A stretch of DNA of 64,000 nt from Pictodentalium vernedei (lineage: Eukaryota > Mollusca > Scaphopoda > Dentaliida > Dentaliidae), in the NCBI GenBank assembly GCA_031216915.1, contig CM062295.1, positions 176,900,927 through 176,964,926 on the forward strand. The letters are read 5' to 3'. Every line of letters begins with the position of its first letter. Position 1 is the stretch's first letter. Made by a program: the position numbers and the translations under genes. This document shows, piece by piece, positions 21,655-31,549 of this stretch. The notes beneath the pieces are model-generated. The model ran no database searches and was not told the DNA's origin. It worked only from the letters and a program-made list of their open reading frames with translations.

Positions 21655-22780
21655 GTTAGGAGTCATAACCGTCTTAGATAGATTTTCTCAAAAAGGTATT
21701 CCCCAAACGGTATACTCAAAAGGTATCCTCAAAAGTTATCCTCAAAAATAGTACATGACCATGTCATAGGTATCCTCAAATCCTGAGATGTGTCGTAGAC
21801 CAGTATGTGGAGTCACCCGTTCGAGTAATTCGGTAGCTCATTTGCTCGATGGGATTCGAGTCGTTTGAGCTATTACGTTTTCGGTAACTGCTCGATAGCT
21901 TCTTATGGGAACTTTGAATAGGTATGTCCGAGTACGCAGACGGTACTCGACTGGTTCTAGTAGTGGAAGATATCTTTGATAGTGATAGGAACTGGAACTC
22001 TCAGCGGTAGTAGTGTACTAAGCGCCATAATAGCGTCACAAGTTAGTAATTTGTTTACACATATTTTTTATTTGCCATTGATGGTGCAGGCGGGGATTGG
22101 AGGTCAAGTTTTCCACTTAGAATCCCCCCCCCCCCCCCCCCCGCTCCTCTTAACCCTTTACCTAACTTGGCGGCAAAATTGGCTAGAAAAGTTTCCAGAA
22201 TAAGCCTATCACAGCCAATAATATCTCGGCGATTCTCAATAAAACCATACAAATATAGATATCATTAGAACCAGCTCGCGGAGCTTGTTCTAATGCTATC
22301 CATCTTAGTATGGTTTTATTGAAAAATTGTGAAATTTGTTTTCGAAAAAATCTTAAATTTATTTTTTTTTAAAATACTGTGTTACGTAAAGTGTTAAAAT
22401 AATAGTATATTAAGTTAATTCTAGGAAATATCCGATAATTCTGGGTATTGAGATTGCTTCATACACAAAGGAACGCGCCTGTTATTGGAAAATAAGGAGT
22501 TCGAATTGAACACATCATCCGAAAATACCCCCGTCCTATTAGAGGACTTTGGGTATTGCAGCAACAACGTGGCACCATAGAAACCAAGATGACGGCCTCC
22601 AGTATACAAAACGGACGACAGAAACACGTATGACCCTAACAACATGCGCCGCGCATGCGCATTGACATCACGTATCACTATGGTAATAATGTCACAAAAT
22701 GGCCACTTCCTCGGGCGACCACGAAACGAAGCATGGCGTAAATGGGTCACCCGACATGACGTCACTTCCGAGGTCATTCA
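21655..22780. mobile_element. Second copy of the TIR transposon seen at 9925-11941
   Basis: 21660-21780 is the reverse complement of the GAGGATACCTATGACATGGC-type internal sequence. 22570-22770 matches the terminal arms (CGCGCATGCGCATTG, TATCACTATGG, ATGTCACAAAATGGCC). It is interrupted by a family B MITE and a poly(C) tract near 22125-22142. Both ends are decayed. Confidence 0.55.
22149..22397. mobile_element. MITE family B, copy 5 (nested)
   Basis: TIRs TTAACCCTTTACCTAAC / GTTACGTAAAGTGTTAA. The centre GAACCAGCTCGCGGAGCTTG is a shortened form of the palindrome. Inserted in the TIR transposon remnant. Confidence 0.75.
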
Positions 22781-23654
22781 CCGAGGTCATCCAGAATTGG
22801 CCAGGTAGGCCCCTGACATACTACTAAGGTTAACAGAGATTAGTTCAGTTAACTGTCATAATTTCAATTCTACAGTCCTTACTCGGCAGTGGAAATGGTA
22901 ATGAAACCATAACATCTGTTTCACATGATGCTATTTAGAGAAAGCAGTCGTAAATGCTAAATTCATCATATCAAACGCTTACTCGTTGTTGTCAGTGTTG
23001 CGAAGATTACTATTGCGGTTTTGAAGGTTGAGGCCTGACGCTGTTTTCAAGTAGGTATAAAATTTCTCTTCCTCGATTGTTTGCTTGTTTTGGGGTTGTT
23101 TTTTTTTTTTTTTAATTATCACGCCATGTGGCATAGTGAGCGGTTATGCCTGTGGCTCAATGTTCGTCTAATGGTTTTTTAATACAGTTCTGACTTCAGT
23201 TTCTTACAGCAATGTCTTAGAGTTTTAAGGGTTGGTTATTTTGAGGTGGTCTTTGCTATCCGTGTTCTGGTGAATTGGGAATAAAAGATAACGTGGACAA
23301 GCAGCTTCCCTTTCGGGTTATAAATACTTTTATTCAACAGTAAAGTCTTTTAGGAATTCACTAATTCCTAACACCAAAGTAACTCGGCATCAAATAAAAT
23401 ATTTCTAATTCCAATACTGGTATGACGATAGCTTCCATTAGAACAGTAAAACATGTTCTGCCAAAATATCGTACAGGTGTGTCGGACTGGTAACGTTGAC
23501 AGGAGATTGTGTTCTGTGGTTCCGCTGGCTGTTATATACACAGTGTAACGTTACTGGTCTTAAGCAGAATTGCGCGTTCATGCTTCATAAGAATCACGAG
23601 ATCTCGTCTAAAGTGGCCAGCAGATCACGTGACATGGAGCACCCATTACCAAAA
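22781..23654. other. No recognisable feature
   Basis: Host sequence, T-rich around 23100. No supported gene or repeat. Confidence 0.45.
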
Positions 23655-24050
23655 GGGGGCGCGGTGGCGTTGCGGTAACCGGTTCTCGTCAGATCACCGA
23701 AGTTAAGCAAAGCCGAGACCGGTTAATCATTGGATGGTTGACCGTCTGAGCGATCAATTCGGACTCCCGCGTTGTGTCCTTGGGCAAGGCACTTAATCCC
23801 GATGGTCCGCATGGGGCACGATGACGCCATGTATTAAGGCGAACTGCACGTCGATGGTGCGCATATCTTCAACCAATCTAACCCTGCCTGTACTGCAATG
23901 CGGAGTTACGATGTTGGAGAGCTGGCAGCTGCTCGTCGTCACTCGATGGTTATCTCCGGGTACTGCGGCTTCCTCCACTCGTAAAACTATCACGGTCATG
24001 ATTAGCCATTGTGCACAAGTATATGACCTTAAACACCAATACATAAATAA
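23655..24050 (+). mobile_element. 5S-rRNA-headed SINE, copy 2
   Basis: Same architecture as 18867-19249. The 5S-like part is 23684-23750 (TCTCGTCAGATCACCGAAGT, AAGC, TTGGATGG). Its 3' end is the CCTTAAACACCAATACATAA type, as in the SINEs at 19561 and 26539, whereas copy 1 has the CGTTAAACCTTAATAAATAA type. Confidence 0.85.
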
Positions 24051-26292
24051 TTACCAAAGAAGTTTCTCCATGTCAAGCTGATAACTTGAATTTTATATTT
24101 TGTTGTATAAAAGTGTATTTATCTTCGATATTTTTTCTCTTTCGGACTAAATGTAGAACGTAAAGAGAGGTATATAACGGGCCCCGAAAACCGATTTGTC
24201 AGTTAAACAGACCAGCAATAAGTCAAGCGCTGCTAAATTAAGCATGAAGTTTAATGTCCATTATTGCGCGTTTGTCGAACGTCATTTGGGCTATCTGATA
24301 AAGACTGAAAGAGCGAAAGAGACCACTGTTCTCTTACTGTCATTATCTGTGTAATTATGGCCAGTTGATATGTAATTATGGTGAGAACAGTATATCCTAC
24401 ATGTTCTGGAGACACACCCTTATTATGCATCTGGTCTGCCACGAATGTCAGGAAATATCGAAATTCGAGTCTTTCAAAGGAACTTTAAAGCGAGTATTAA
24501 ATTATGATAGATCTGAGCGGCCAAGTTCAAGAGAAGCGATTAAACCGAGAATTAATGTTCTGACTGTGGAGATAAAAATCGGGGGGTTTCTCGACCCCCC
24601 CCCCCCCGGGTCGTTTCGAGTAGATGGGGGAGCCCCATGCTATAGGTAAGAGGACGTGCCGCATCGGTGCGAAAGTATAGGCATGTTGTAATGTAGGGGT
24701 GCCACAGAGCTTATATTTAGAATATGAGCAGTCATGGGCCAATACGGTGGTCATATATGAAAATAGGATCAGAAACGCGAAGTACGAGCTCAGGGAGCTA
24801 TTTGCATTTAGGTAAACGGCATTACCTGTTTTAGAAAGCAAGCCATACGTAGGCAGAGTAGGCTTTTCCTGTATGAACATTATTCTGAGACAAACGTAAG
24901 GGAGAGTTTAACCCCAATGGTTGCGACTGCTTGTGTGAAATGCGTCAAGTACAGTGACAATAAGCTAGTGACCGTGCGACGGCAGCGGTAGAGTGACATT
25001 CTGTGACATGTTAGAGCAGAAGTGTCCGATAAAGTGACAATACGTTAGTGGCCGTGCGAAGTGAAGAAGCGACCAAGGAAAAAATACCCGCGCAGCGAAA
25101 AAAAGGAAAAACCAGCGACAACAGAGAATGCAACCCGCAAATGAATCAAAAATTGTGTGGGTAGAGGAGTGTTTGACGTTTTGTTTTCTTATTCTTTTGA
25201 ATTCCATGTAAGTCACAAATTATCATATTTTTTTATAAGTATATGTATTGAAATTGTTGTTTTCATTGAACTCCTGTTAATTTATGCTTTTCGAGGAGAA
25301 GTTCGAGATAAGAACCACCCCAACAAAAGTGAAACGGACGGGTTCGTCACGGTGAGACATACGTTCACGCACGGATTCAGGCGACACTCCTTGAGTTTGG
25401 CTGAATACGCGGCGTGAAGATATTTCTTCCGGCGGCGACAAAGCCCGGTTTCCGACACTCCACCAGTCCGTTCCCATACTCTAACAGGAATCTCCAAGCT
25501 TCAATAGACGTCGGCCTTGGAGTGTGTTCTCTGTTAGATGAGCACGCGATATACCAGTAAGAACCACATAATAACGGCTGAAACTGGCTAAACATCACGC
25601 GACAGTTCGAGTTCTGCAAATCAGGTATGATTTTACAGAACAATGGAATACTTTGACAATTAATTGTCAAGTTCTCATCAAGTTAAAATTCCTCTAACCT
25701 TCTGTGTTTCAAAGTGCAACATATATAGTGTTTCCGTATTCCCCGAGTAGATTCTGTTTGGCGAATACTTTCAGGTACTCTCATTTTATTTTACTAGAAT
25801 TAATTATAGGATCTAATGATCCCTTTTAACACTTTACCTATCATAAAATGTGCCACGTAAGGCTGAATTCTGCAACAGTATCGGATTCAAGATTGATGAT
25901 GTTGGGACTCCATTTGCACGAGACCGACTGCATGTTTGACACATGTCGAAGAAGCTAATCTCATCCCATCAGATAATACATGATTACCATCAGTATTCAG
26001 CAGGTGTGGATCAGTATCTAAGACTCCAATCCAGATGAGAGTTTCTTTACTGGAACATTATTGGGAAGTGGGGAGTCACCATAGTTACGCTCCCTGCTTT
26101 GGGTGAAATAGTTCCCTTTGATTTTATAAAAGAGGTTTAAAATTGACAGTGTACGTGATTAGAATTTTGCGGCTTGTTGCAGTAATATTTAAATGTACGT
26201 AAATTGCCACTCGGTATTAGGCTTGAAAAGCTGATTTATATTCTTTATTATCTAAACATTTTTTTTTCTTTCAACCTTGTCGTGTACTGTGC
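24051..26292. other. No supported gene
   Basis: 2.2 kb of host DNA. Contains a poly(C) stretch near 24594-24607 and one isolated TAACACTTTACCTA (about 25828) that may be the end of a family B MITE. Overlapping ORFs on both strands around 25157-25670 show no recognisable domain. Confidence 0.45.
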
Positions 26293-26405
26293 CTTTAACT
26301 CTTAATCCGCTGACTATTTTCAAGATTTTTTTTCATCAAATCTAGCCATGGCTGCTCTGAAGCAACCATGACTAAATTTGATGAAAGTTTCCCTAACTTT
26401 AACCC
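26293..26405. repeat. Palindromic repeat, family A, copy 4
   Basis: TTTAACTCTTAATCCGCTGA, then the hairpin CTAGCCATGGCTGCTCTGAA with imperfect mirror, then TTTGATGAAAG. Matches the copy at 342-460. Confidence 0.7.
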
Positions 26406-26538
26406 AAGAAATCATTGATGAAAAAATACATTCAATTTACAAGGAGACAAATGGTATACAAGTGTCCAATTATACTTATTATAGTGGTACAAGTGCTCAA
26501 ATTATATTTATTGTAGTGGAAAAAGAAATCATGTCCTT

Positions 26539-26882
26539 GGGGCGCGGTGGCTAAGTAGGTGCCGGCTGCAAGCCGAGAGGTCTTCTGTTCGAATTTCACC
26601 TGCGGCTTCCGCGTTGTGTCCTTGGGCAAGACACTTCATCGCCACTACCCACGTGGGGCACGGTGGCGTTGTGTACTAAGGTGCACTGCATGGTGCACCT
26701 GTCTTCAACCAATTCTAATCCTGCTTTGTGTGGAGTTAGTATGTTGATGAGCTGAAAGTTGCTCGTTGATTCTCTACGTGTACTCCGACTTATTCCACCC
26801 ATAAAACGGTCATGGTCATGATTAACTATTGTGCCGAAATATGTGACCTTAAACACCAATGAATAAATAAATAAATAAATAA
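26539..26882 (+). mobile_element. tRNA-headed SINE, full length
   Basis: Head GGGGCGCGGTGGCTAAGTAG with B-box-like GTTCGAATTTC. The shared body has a deletion in the middle. It ends CCTTAAACACCAATGAATAA with a (AATA)n tail. Confidence 0.8.
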
Positions 26883-27203
26883 TCATGTCCTTAGCAGGAA
26901 TATTCGCCAGCAGCATTTAAAGAGTTAACACTAAAATATATTGTATGGGGATAAAGCAAAAATGCAAACCTTGCGTTTTATCTTCCATTCTGGTTAGTGT
27001 TACCTGATATTATTTTCACAAGGTCATTCATTGCAGTAACTGCATTGACATTCGCTTTTGAGTACCTTCCACCAACAATGAAAGCATATTTGCTTTTCGT
27101 CTTCTTATCTTGAAAACAGCATTCTGCGCAAAAGTATTATTTCACCATATCATCAATTTTTTTTTTTAAATTGGAGCGAGGTTTTGCAAACAAAACGAAA
27201 TGA
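26883..27203. other. No gene; left flank of the Polinton insertion
   Basis: Host sequence immediately before the target-site duplication of element 1. Nothing recognised. Confidence 0.5.
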
Positions 27204-27209
27204 CACAGC
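27204..27209. repeat. Target-site duplication of element 1, left copy (CACAGC)
   Basis: Abuts AGTAGGT at 27210. The partner is CACGGC at 61387-61392; five of six bases agree and the difference is a transition. Polintons make 6-bp duplications. Confidence 0.8.
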
Positions 27210-27746
27210 AGTAGGTGTATATTGAGAGTTACCAGACACATTTTGTGTACATGTACACGTACATCGTGTACCCATAGAGTTCAGTGTTAAACTTTGCAAA
27301 ATTTCGAGAATTTTACCCCAAAAAAATTAATTTTAATTAATCTGTCATAGAATTCTCCATCGTTCATCATCGCATTCTAGATGGGTGCGATCAGTCGTTG
27401 ACGAACGGTGGAGAGTTCTAGGACAGGATGCGCGGAAGAAATCAACCCTTCCAATTCTCCCAACGTTCACCGTCGCATCCTAGATGGTGCGATCAGTCGT
27501 TGACGAACGCGTGGCGATTTCTAGGACAGAAAAATATAAAAATTAAGATGTTGAAAAAAACTAGAATCGATGAAATTCTCGACGTTCTTCATCGCGTTCT
27601 AGACGGTGCGATCGGTCGTTGACGAACGGTGAAGAGTTCTAGGACAGGAACAAAAAAATAAATTAAAAAATCGCGAGGCGTCATGGGCATTTGTTGCGAG
27701 AAATTGGCTCGTATACGGAAGGAGCCGAGATGAATTGTAACAAAAT
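27210..27746. repeat. Element 1 left terminal inverted repeat
   Basis: Mirrored by 43081-43567 continued at 61341-61386. The outermost ~90 bp resemble the ends of element 2 (AGTAGGT..., TTGAGAGTT, GTACATGTAC, TTCAGTGTTAAA), but the interior differs, so the two elements belong to different subfamilies. The interior holds three long hairpin units. Confidence 0.9.
27342..27646. repeat. Three hairpin repeats inside the element 1 TIR
   Basis: Units at 27342-27426, 27453-27529 and 27573-27646. Each can fold with ~35-bp arms: AATTCTC..CGTTC.TC.TCGC pairs with TGCGATCAGTCGTTGACGAA and GAGTTCTAGGACAG. The loop is near TTCTAGATGG. Mirror copies are at 43180-43254, 43298-43371 and 43399-43483. Confidence 0.8.
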
Positions 27747-27777
27747 AAGTTTTGTCGAGTTTTCTTCATTTCCAGAT

Positions 27778-28567
27778 ATGTCTTGGAACGACGCCGCGAC
27801 CAAGAGGTCGAATAAAGAGTTCTTTCCCAAGAGCATAAGGGGTTTGATAGTGGGAAAATCGAATCGTGGAAAGACCAATCTGTTGATGAATCTGTTGCCG
27901 CGACCCAGCTGGTTGGATTATGATAGATTATTCGTGTTCGGCAAGAGACTCTTTCATCCCGAATACAGATTGCTTTGAGAGTGTATGGATCGTAGATTAC
28001 CCAATGACGTTATAGGTAGAATCGTCGACCATAGGGAGGAATTCGACGGATGCGGAGCTTCTCTTTTGACCATTTTGGATGGTGCGGCGATGGAATTGAT
28101 GAGGAGAAACGCGTCTTCGAAAGTCGAGTGTCCATTTTACGAGAACGCGTGCGACGTTCCGGACCCCAGGGAATAGAAATCGGAAAATAAGAATCTCATG
28201 ATTTTCGACGATCTGCTTTTGGAGAGACAGAACCGATGCGAATCGTATTACGTCGGGGGTCGTCATAGCAACGTGGACTGTTTCAACCTGTCTCAGAATT
28301 ATTTTTGATTGCCCAGACAGATGATATGGGAGAACGCTAATTTCCTGTGTGTCTTTCGCCAGGATCTCAAGAATCTCAATCACATTTACGGAGATCACGT
28401 TGCCAACGACATGAGCAGAGAAGAATTCCGGAGATTCTGCAAAAGGGTTTGGGATCAGAGGACATCACGATTTCGTTGTGATTGATTTGACTAGCGAATT
28501 TAATCGCGGAAAATATCGGAGCGGATTCGACAAGTTTTATATTTCCGATGATAATAATAATAAATAA
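27778..28567 (+). pseudogene. FtsK/A32-like genome-packaging ATPase (element 1)
   Basis: Packaging ATPase that would drive genome entry into the capsid. Walker A is VGKSNRGKT (about residues 30-38). Walker B is MIFDDL near 28200, followed by a conserved YYVGGRHSN...SQNYF region. Breaks: TGA at 27976 (the sister copy has CGA), TAG at 28174, TGA at 28306 and a frameshift near 28465, after which the frame reaches TAA at 28565. It retains the C-terminal half missing from element 2. The left TIR ends only about 30 bp upstream, so the usual upstream genes have been deleted. Confidence 0.88.
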
Positions 28568-28666
28568 ATAGAGAGCGAAAACAAAATTAAAATAATAATG
28601 TATATCGTCGATAATTTACTTTTAAAAGAAATATAATAAAAAACGATAAAAATAAAAAAAAAAATA
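28568..28666. other. Short AT-rich spacer
   Basis: A/T-rich linker between ATPase and minor capsid genes. A promoter is possible but no distinctive motif is seen. Confidence 0.4.
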
Positions 28667-29425
28667 ATGTTCGAACAACGAGAATTGTTAGAACGGATAG
28701 CCGAGAATACGGCTGCAAAACAGTCCATTCAAAGCGTGATGAGTGACGATTCGACTCGATTCACGACGAAATTCGAACCGAAATTCGAACCTTCCATCGA
28801 ACCGACTAGGGAGAAAAGATACGAGATGGCGTTGGTGAATCTGGAGACTTATTATTCTTTTCCCAACGTCACCGAAAAGAATAACTTGTTCAAGTATTCG
28901 GACGGAGTGGGTTGGTTCGAGATTCGAATTCCCAAAGGAAGTTACGGCATAGATGATTTGAACAATTACATTCAGACGTGAATGAAGATGGACGGACAGG
29001 GAAGCAACAAGATCAGACTCGCCCCCAACCCTACAGACGATATTGGATTTGGAAGATAATTTCTGAGTGGATTTCAACACGAACAATTCGATCGGCAAGA
29101 TGTTGGGATTTGATCGAAAGATGTATCGAGGCCATGCGGCATCCGAAAATACAGTCGATATTCTCGCCGTCAATAGCATTCTGGTGAACGTGGATGTGAT
29201 TGCCGGAAGCTATGTGAATGGTAGCGCACAACTAATGATCTTTTCCTTCTTTCCCAACTATCTCCGGGTTATAAGATCGTGGAACAACCTCAAAATTTAG
29301 TTTATCTACCCATGATTTTAGACACGTTGTATAGCCCCAAAACTACGTTGATGGAACAAAATGGTCAGCTGTTACATCTTCGCGGAGAGAGGGTGATGAT
29401 ACGATTTCGCATAAGAGAAATATAA
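28667..29425 (+). pseudogene. Minor capsid (penton-like) protein (element 1 only)
   Basis: The segments ETYYSFPNVTEKNNLF, IPKGSYGIDDLNNYIQ, SIGKMLGFDRKMYRG, IAGSYVNGSAQLMI and NGQLLHLRGERVMIRFRIRE match the single-jelly-roll minor capsid protein of invertebrate Polintons as I know it. It forms the capsid vertices. Breaks: TGA at 28979, TAA near 29057, and two frameshifts (near 29060 and 29265) that return to the starting frame before TAA at 29423. Element 2 has lost this gene in a deletion. Naming it penton rests on family knowledge, not on structure. Confidence 0.75.
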
Positions 29426-29595
29426 AAGCAAAAAAAGCTATTGTGTATATATATATAAATAAGAAAAACAAAAAAAAAGAAACGTAATATTAATTACAAA
29501 AATTATTTAATATATACTTATCATTAAAACAAAAAAAATAGAATTCTCAACAACCATGTTTGAAAAATATATTTAAAAAAGAAAAGAAAAAAAAT

Positions 29596-30192
29596 ATGAC
29601 TCGATATGTGATTAAAAACATGAACATATCCGAAGGACAGAGGGACAAACTTCAGAGAGCGTTAAAAACTCGAGGCGAAGCAGTGAGATTCAAATTCACT
29701 CACGTAGATCTGGCGAGTGGCGGTCGTGATCTGATCGCCTGGACCAGAACTCAAAGCAAAAGAATGGAGAAAGCGAATCGTGATTGAAGAGGGTTGACAG
29801 TGAGATTGAGTCCCGCTCAATTGAGATATAATCTGAGAATGAAGGGTGGTTTCCTACCGCTGTTGATGGTATTCACCTCGAAGGTACTACCATTCTCATG
29901 AAGACTGTGTTGCCAGCTCTTGGCATGGGAGCTCTCTCAGGACTCGTGAGTTCGAGAGCTCAGAAATTAATGGGTGGTGGGCTGTTTTTGAAGAAGGGAG
30001 GAGCCGTGTGTCGCATCGACACAGACGGTGGTAATGGAATGGATCTAAAACCCGTGAGAGGTGGTAACGTTTTTCGGTGGAGACGGTCTCTTTCTGAAGA
30101 GAGGAAAGAACGTGGAGCGACTCGGTATGGGTTTGCTGTTGGGTCCGAATTCGCCATTTAAGAATATACCACTTTTGGGTATGTTATTATAA
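29596..30192 (+). pseudogene. PX-like basic/hydrophobic protein (element 1)
   Basis: Counterpart of the intact gene at 46686-47297. N-terminus MTRYVIKNMNISEGQRDK, a basic middle, a glycine-rich hydrophobic segment and the end PFKNIPLLGMLL are recognisable. A TGA at 29785 and frameshifts in the hydrophobic segment break it. Confidence 0.8.
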
Positions 30193-30299
30193 AGTAAAAA
30201 AAATTATATAAATTATATAAAGTATAAAAAAAGCTAATATAATATAATATAAAAAAGTAGACAAAAAGGATTAAGAGGCTTTTTTGTATGATATTGATG

Positions 30300-30624
30300 G
30301 ATATTTCAGGAAAGAACTGGAAAAAGAAGCGAAAAAAATAGGGATAGATTGTGGAAATTTAAAAGAAGAAGAATAATTTGTTTTCTACCACCACCTTTTG
30401 AAGAGAATAATGATATGAGTGTTGCCAAGAGATGCACCGTATTCATTCATAAATATGATGAAGGGAATGGAATGTGTTATTATAAACGTAATATATATAA
30501 AAAAAAAGAATCGATAATGAAAGTGAAGAGAAAGGGAAATGTTATTACAATATATATGAGTGATAGTGAAGAAGAAAGGGAAAAAAATAAAATAAAAATA
30601 AATAATTTATGTATAGTAAAGTGA
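30300..30624 (+). pseudogene. Small Cys/basic accessory protein, KRCT family (element 1, plus strand)
   Basis: An open stretch contains SVAKRCTVFIHKYDEG, CYYKRNIYKKKES and KGNVITIYMSDSEEE. The same words occur in element 2 on the opposite strand at 55890-56429 (VTKRCTTFVHNYDS, CCYKRIIS, KGNVIIIYGDSEEE). Here it lies between the PX-like gene and the minus-strand paralogue; in element 2 it lies between fibre and capsid genes. No known domain; nuclear or nucleic-acid binding is a guess from the basic and acidic tracts. Confidence 0.55.
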
Positions 30625-30664
30625 TTATCGTGTAATATTCCAAGTACTCTCTCTCTATTCTCGT

Positions 30665-31125
30665 TTATATTTCCAATTCCATCATTAGCATGTTAATGGT
30701 TGTCTCTTCTCCTTCTCCGTATATATATTGAATGTTCAGCTTTTGCGAGTTTTTACTTCGGTCAACACGTTCTCGCCACCCAATTTGTCTACAAGTTCGA
30801 GAGAGATTTTGGATATATGTAACTTCCGTAGGGCAATGACAAATCGCACTTATCAAATTCTTTGTCTTCGGCGATAACGATATTCTGTAGATCGCTTTGC
30901 GATATTCTGTAGATCGCTTTGGTACTCATAAAACAAATCGAGCGTGCTTTCATCCAATTTCAAAGGCATACTATATTTGTTGTATTTTTGCTCTAAGCCC
31001 TTCGTCTCAACCTCATTCAATTTGATACCATTGTATCATTGTAATCTATAAATTTTACAACCAAGTTTCTTGTACTTTTCGACTCGTTTCAATTTCAATT
31101 CGCATCTTTTAGGTGTTGTTCTCAT
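30665..31125 (-). pseudogene. TPKRCELKLKRVE-family protein (element 1)
   Basis: The minus-strand start MRTTPKRC at 31125 and the end near 30665 (MLMMELEI) match the two intact copies at 47503-47952 and 48181-48621. It has frameshifts and a short local duplication (GCGATATTCTGTAGATCGCT, twice near 30890). Function unknown. Confidence 0.75.
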
Positions 31126-31549
31126 GGTTGATTATTTTTTTATGTTTTTTAGTTTTATGAATTCTTACAAATAATAATATATTTGATTTTTGTTTGTTTT
31201 TTTTTTGTTAAATAATAATTTTTGTAAAAAAGTTTTTTCTCTCTCTCTATATATATACAGAAAGTTTTTTTTTAAATATAATTTCCATTAATGTGAAATT
31301 TTGTGAAAGTTTTTTCTCTATATATATACAAAAGTTTTTTAAATTTTTAATTTGTCATATTAATTCAATTTTTTTTCACATTAAAGGATAATAAAAATTG
31401 AATTAATCTCACGAAAGTTTTTTGGGGGGAAATTAAAAAAACAAATATATAAGAGACTATTTTAAAACTTTTTACACAATTATTATTTTAACAAAAACAA
31501 AAAAAAAATTCTAAATATATTCTTACAAATAAAGCAAACAAATAAAAAA
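31126..31549. other. AT-rich divergent intergenic region (element 1)
   Basis: Lies between the minus-strand paralogue and the polymerase. Two TATATATA tracts (about 31247-31256 and 31320-31328) and an ATTCTTAC motif at about 31519 resemble sequences at the corresponding place in element 2. No IAP gene is present here, unlike element 2. Confidence 0.5.

Noticed and set aside
18897-23750. Genuine 5S rRNA genes
   Set aside because: Only the middle part matches 5S, the ends are replaced, and each is fused to a SINE body and A-rich tail.
25157-25670. Host gene on either strand
   Set aside because: Five overlapping frames on both strands with no domain, no start context and no conservation evidence.
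9160-26600. Genuine tRNA genes
   Set aside because: The A/B-box-like heads do not form a convincing cloverleaf by eye and are always fused to the SINE body.
27342-27646. CRISPR-like array
   Set aside because: Three diverged hairpin units of unequal length with no unique spacers, in an animal genome and mirrored in the opposite TIR.
27747-27780. Splice acceptor (TTCTTCATTTCCAG) in front of the element 1 ATPase, implying a spliced leader from the TIR
   Set aside because: Polypyrimidine-AG matches are common by chance, no donor is evident, and a deletion between TIR and ATPase explains the junction.
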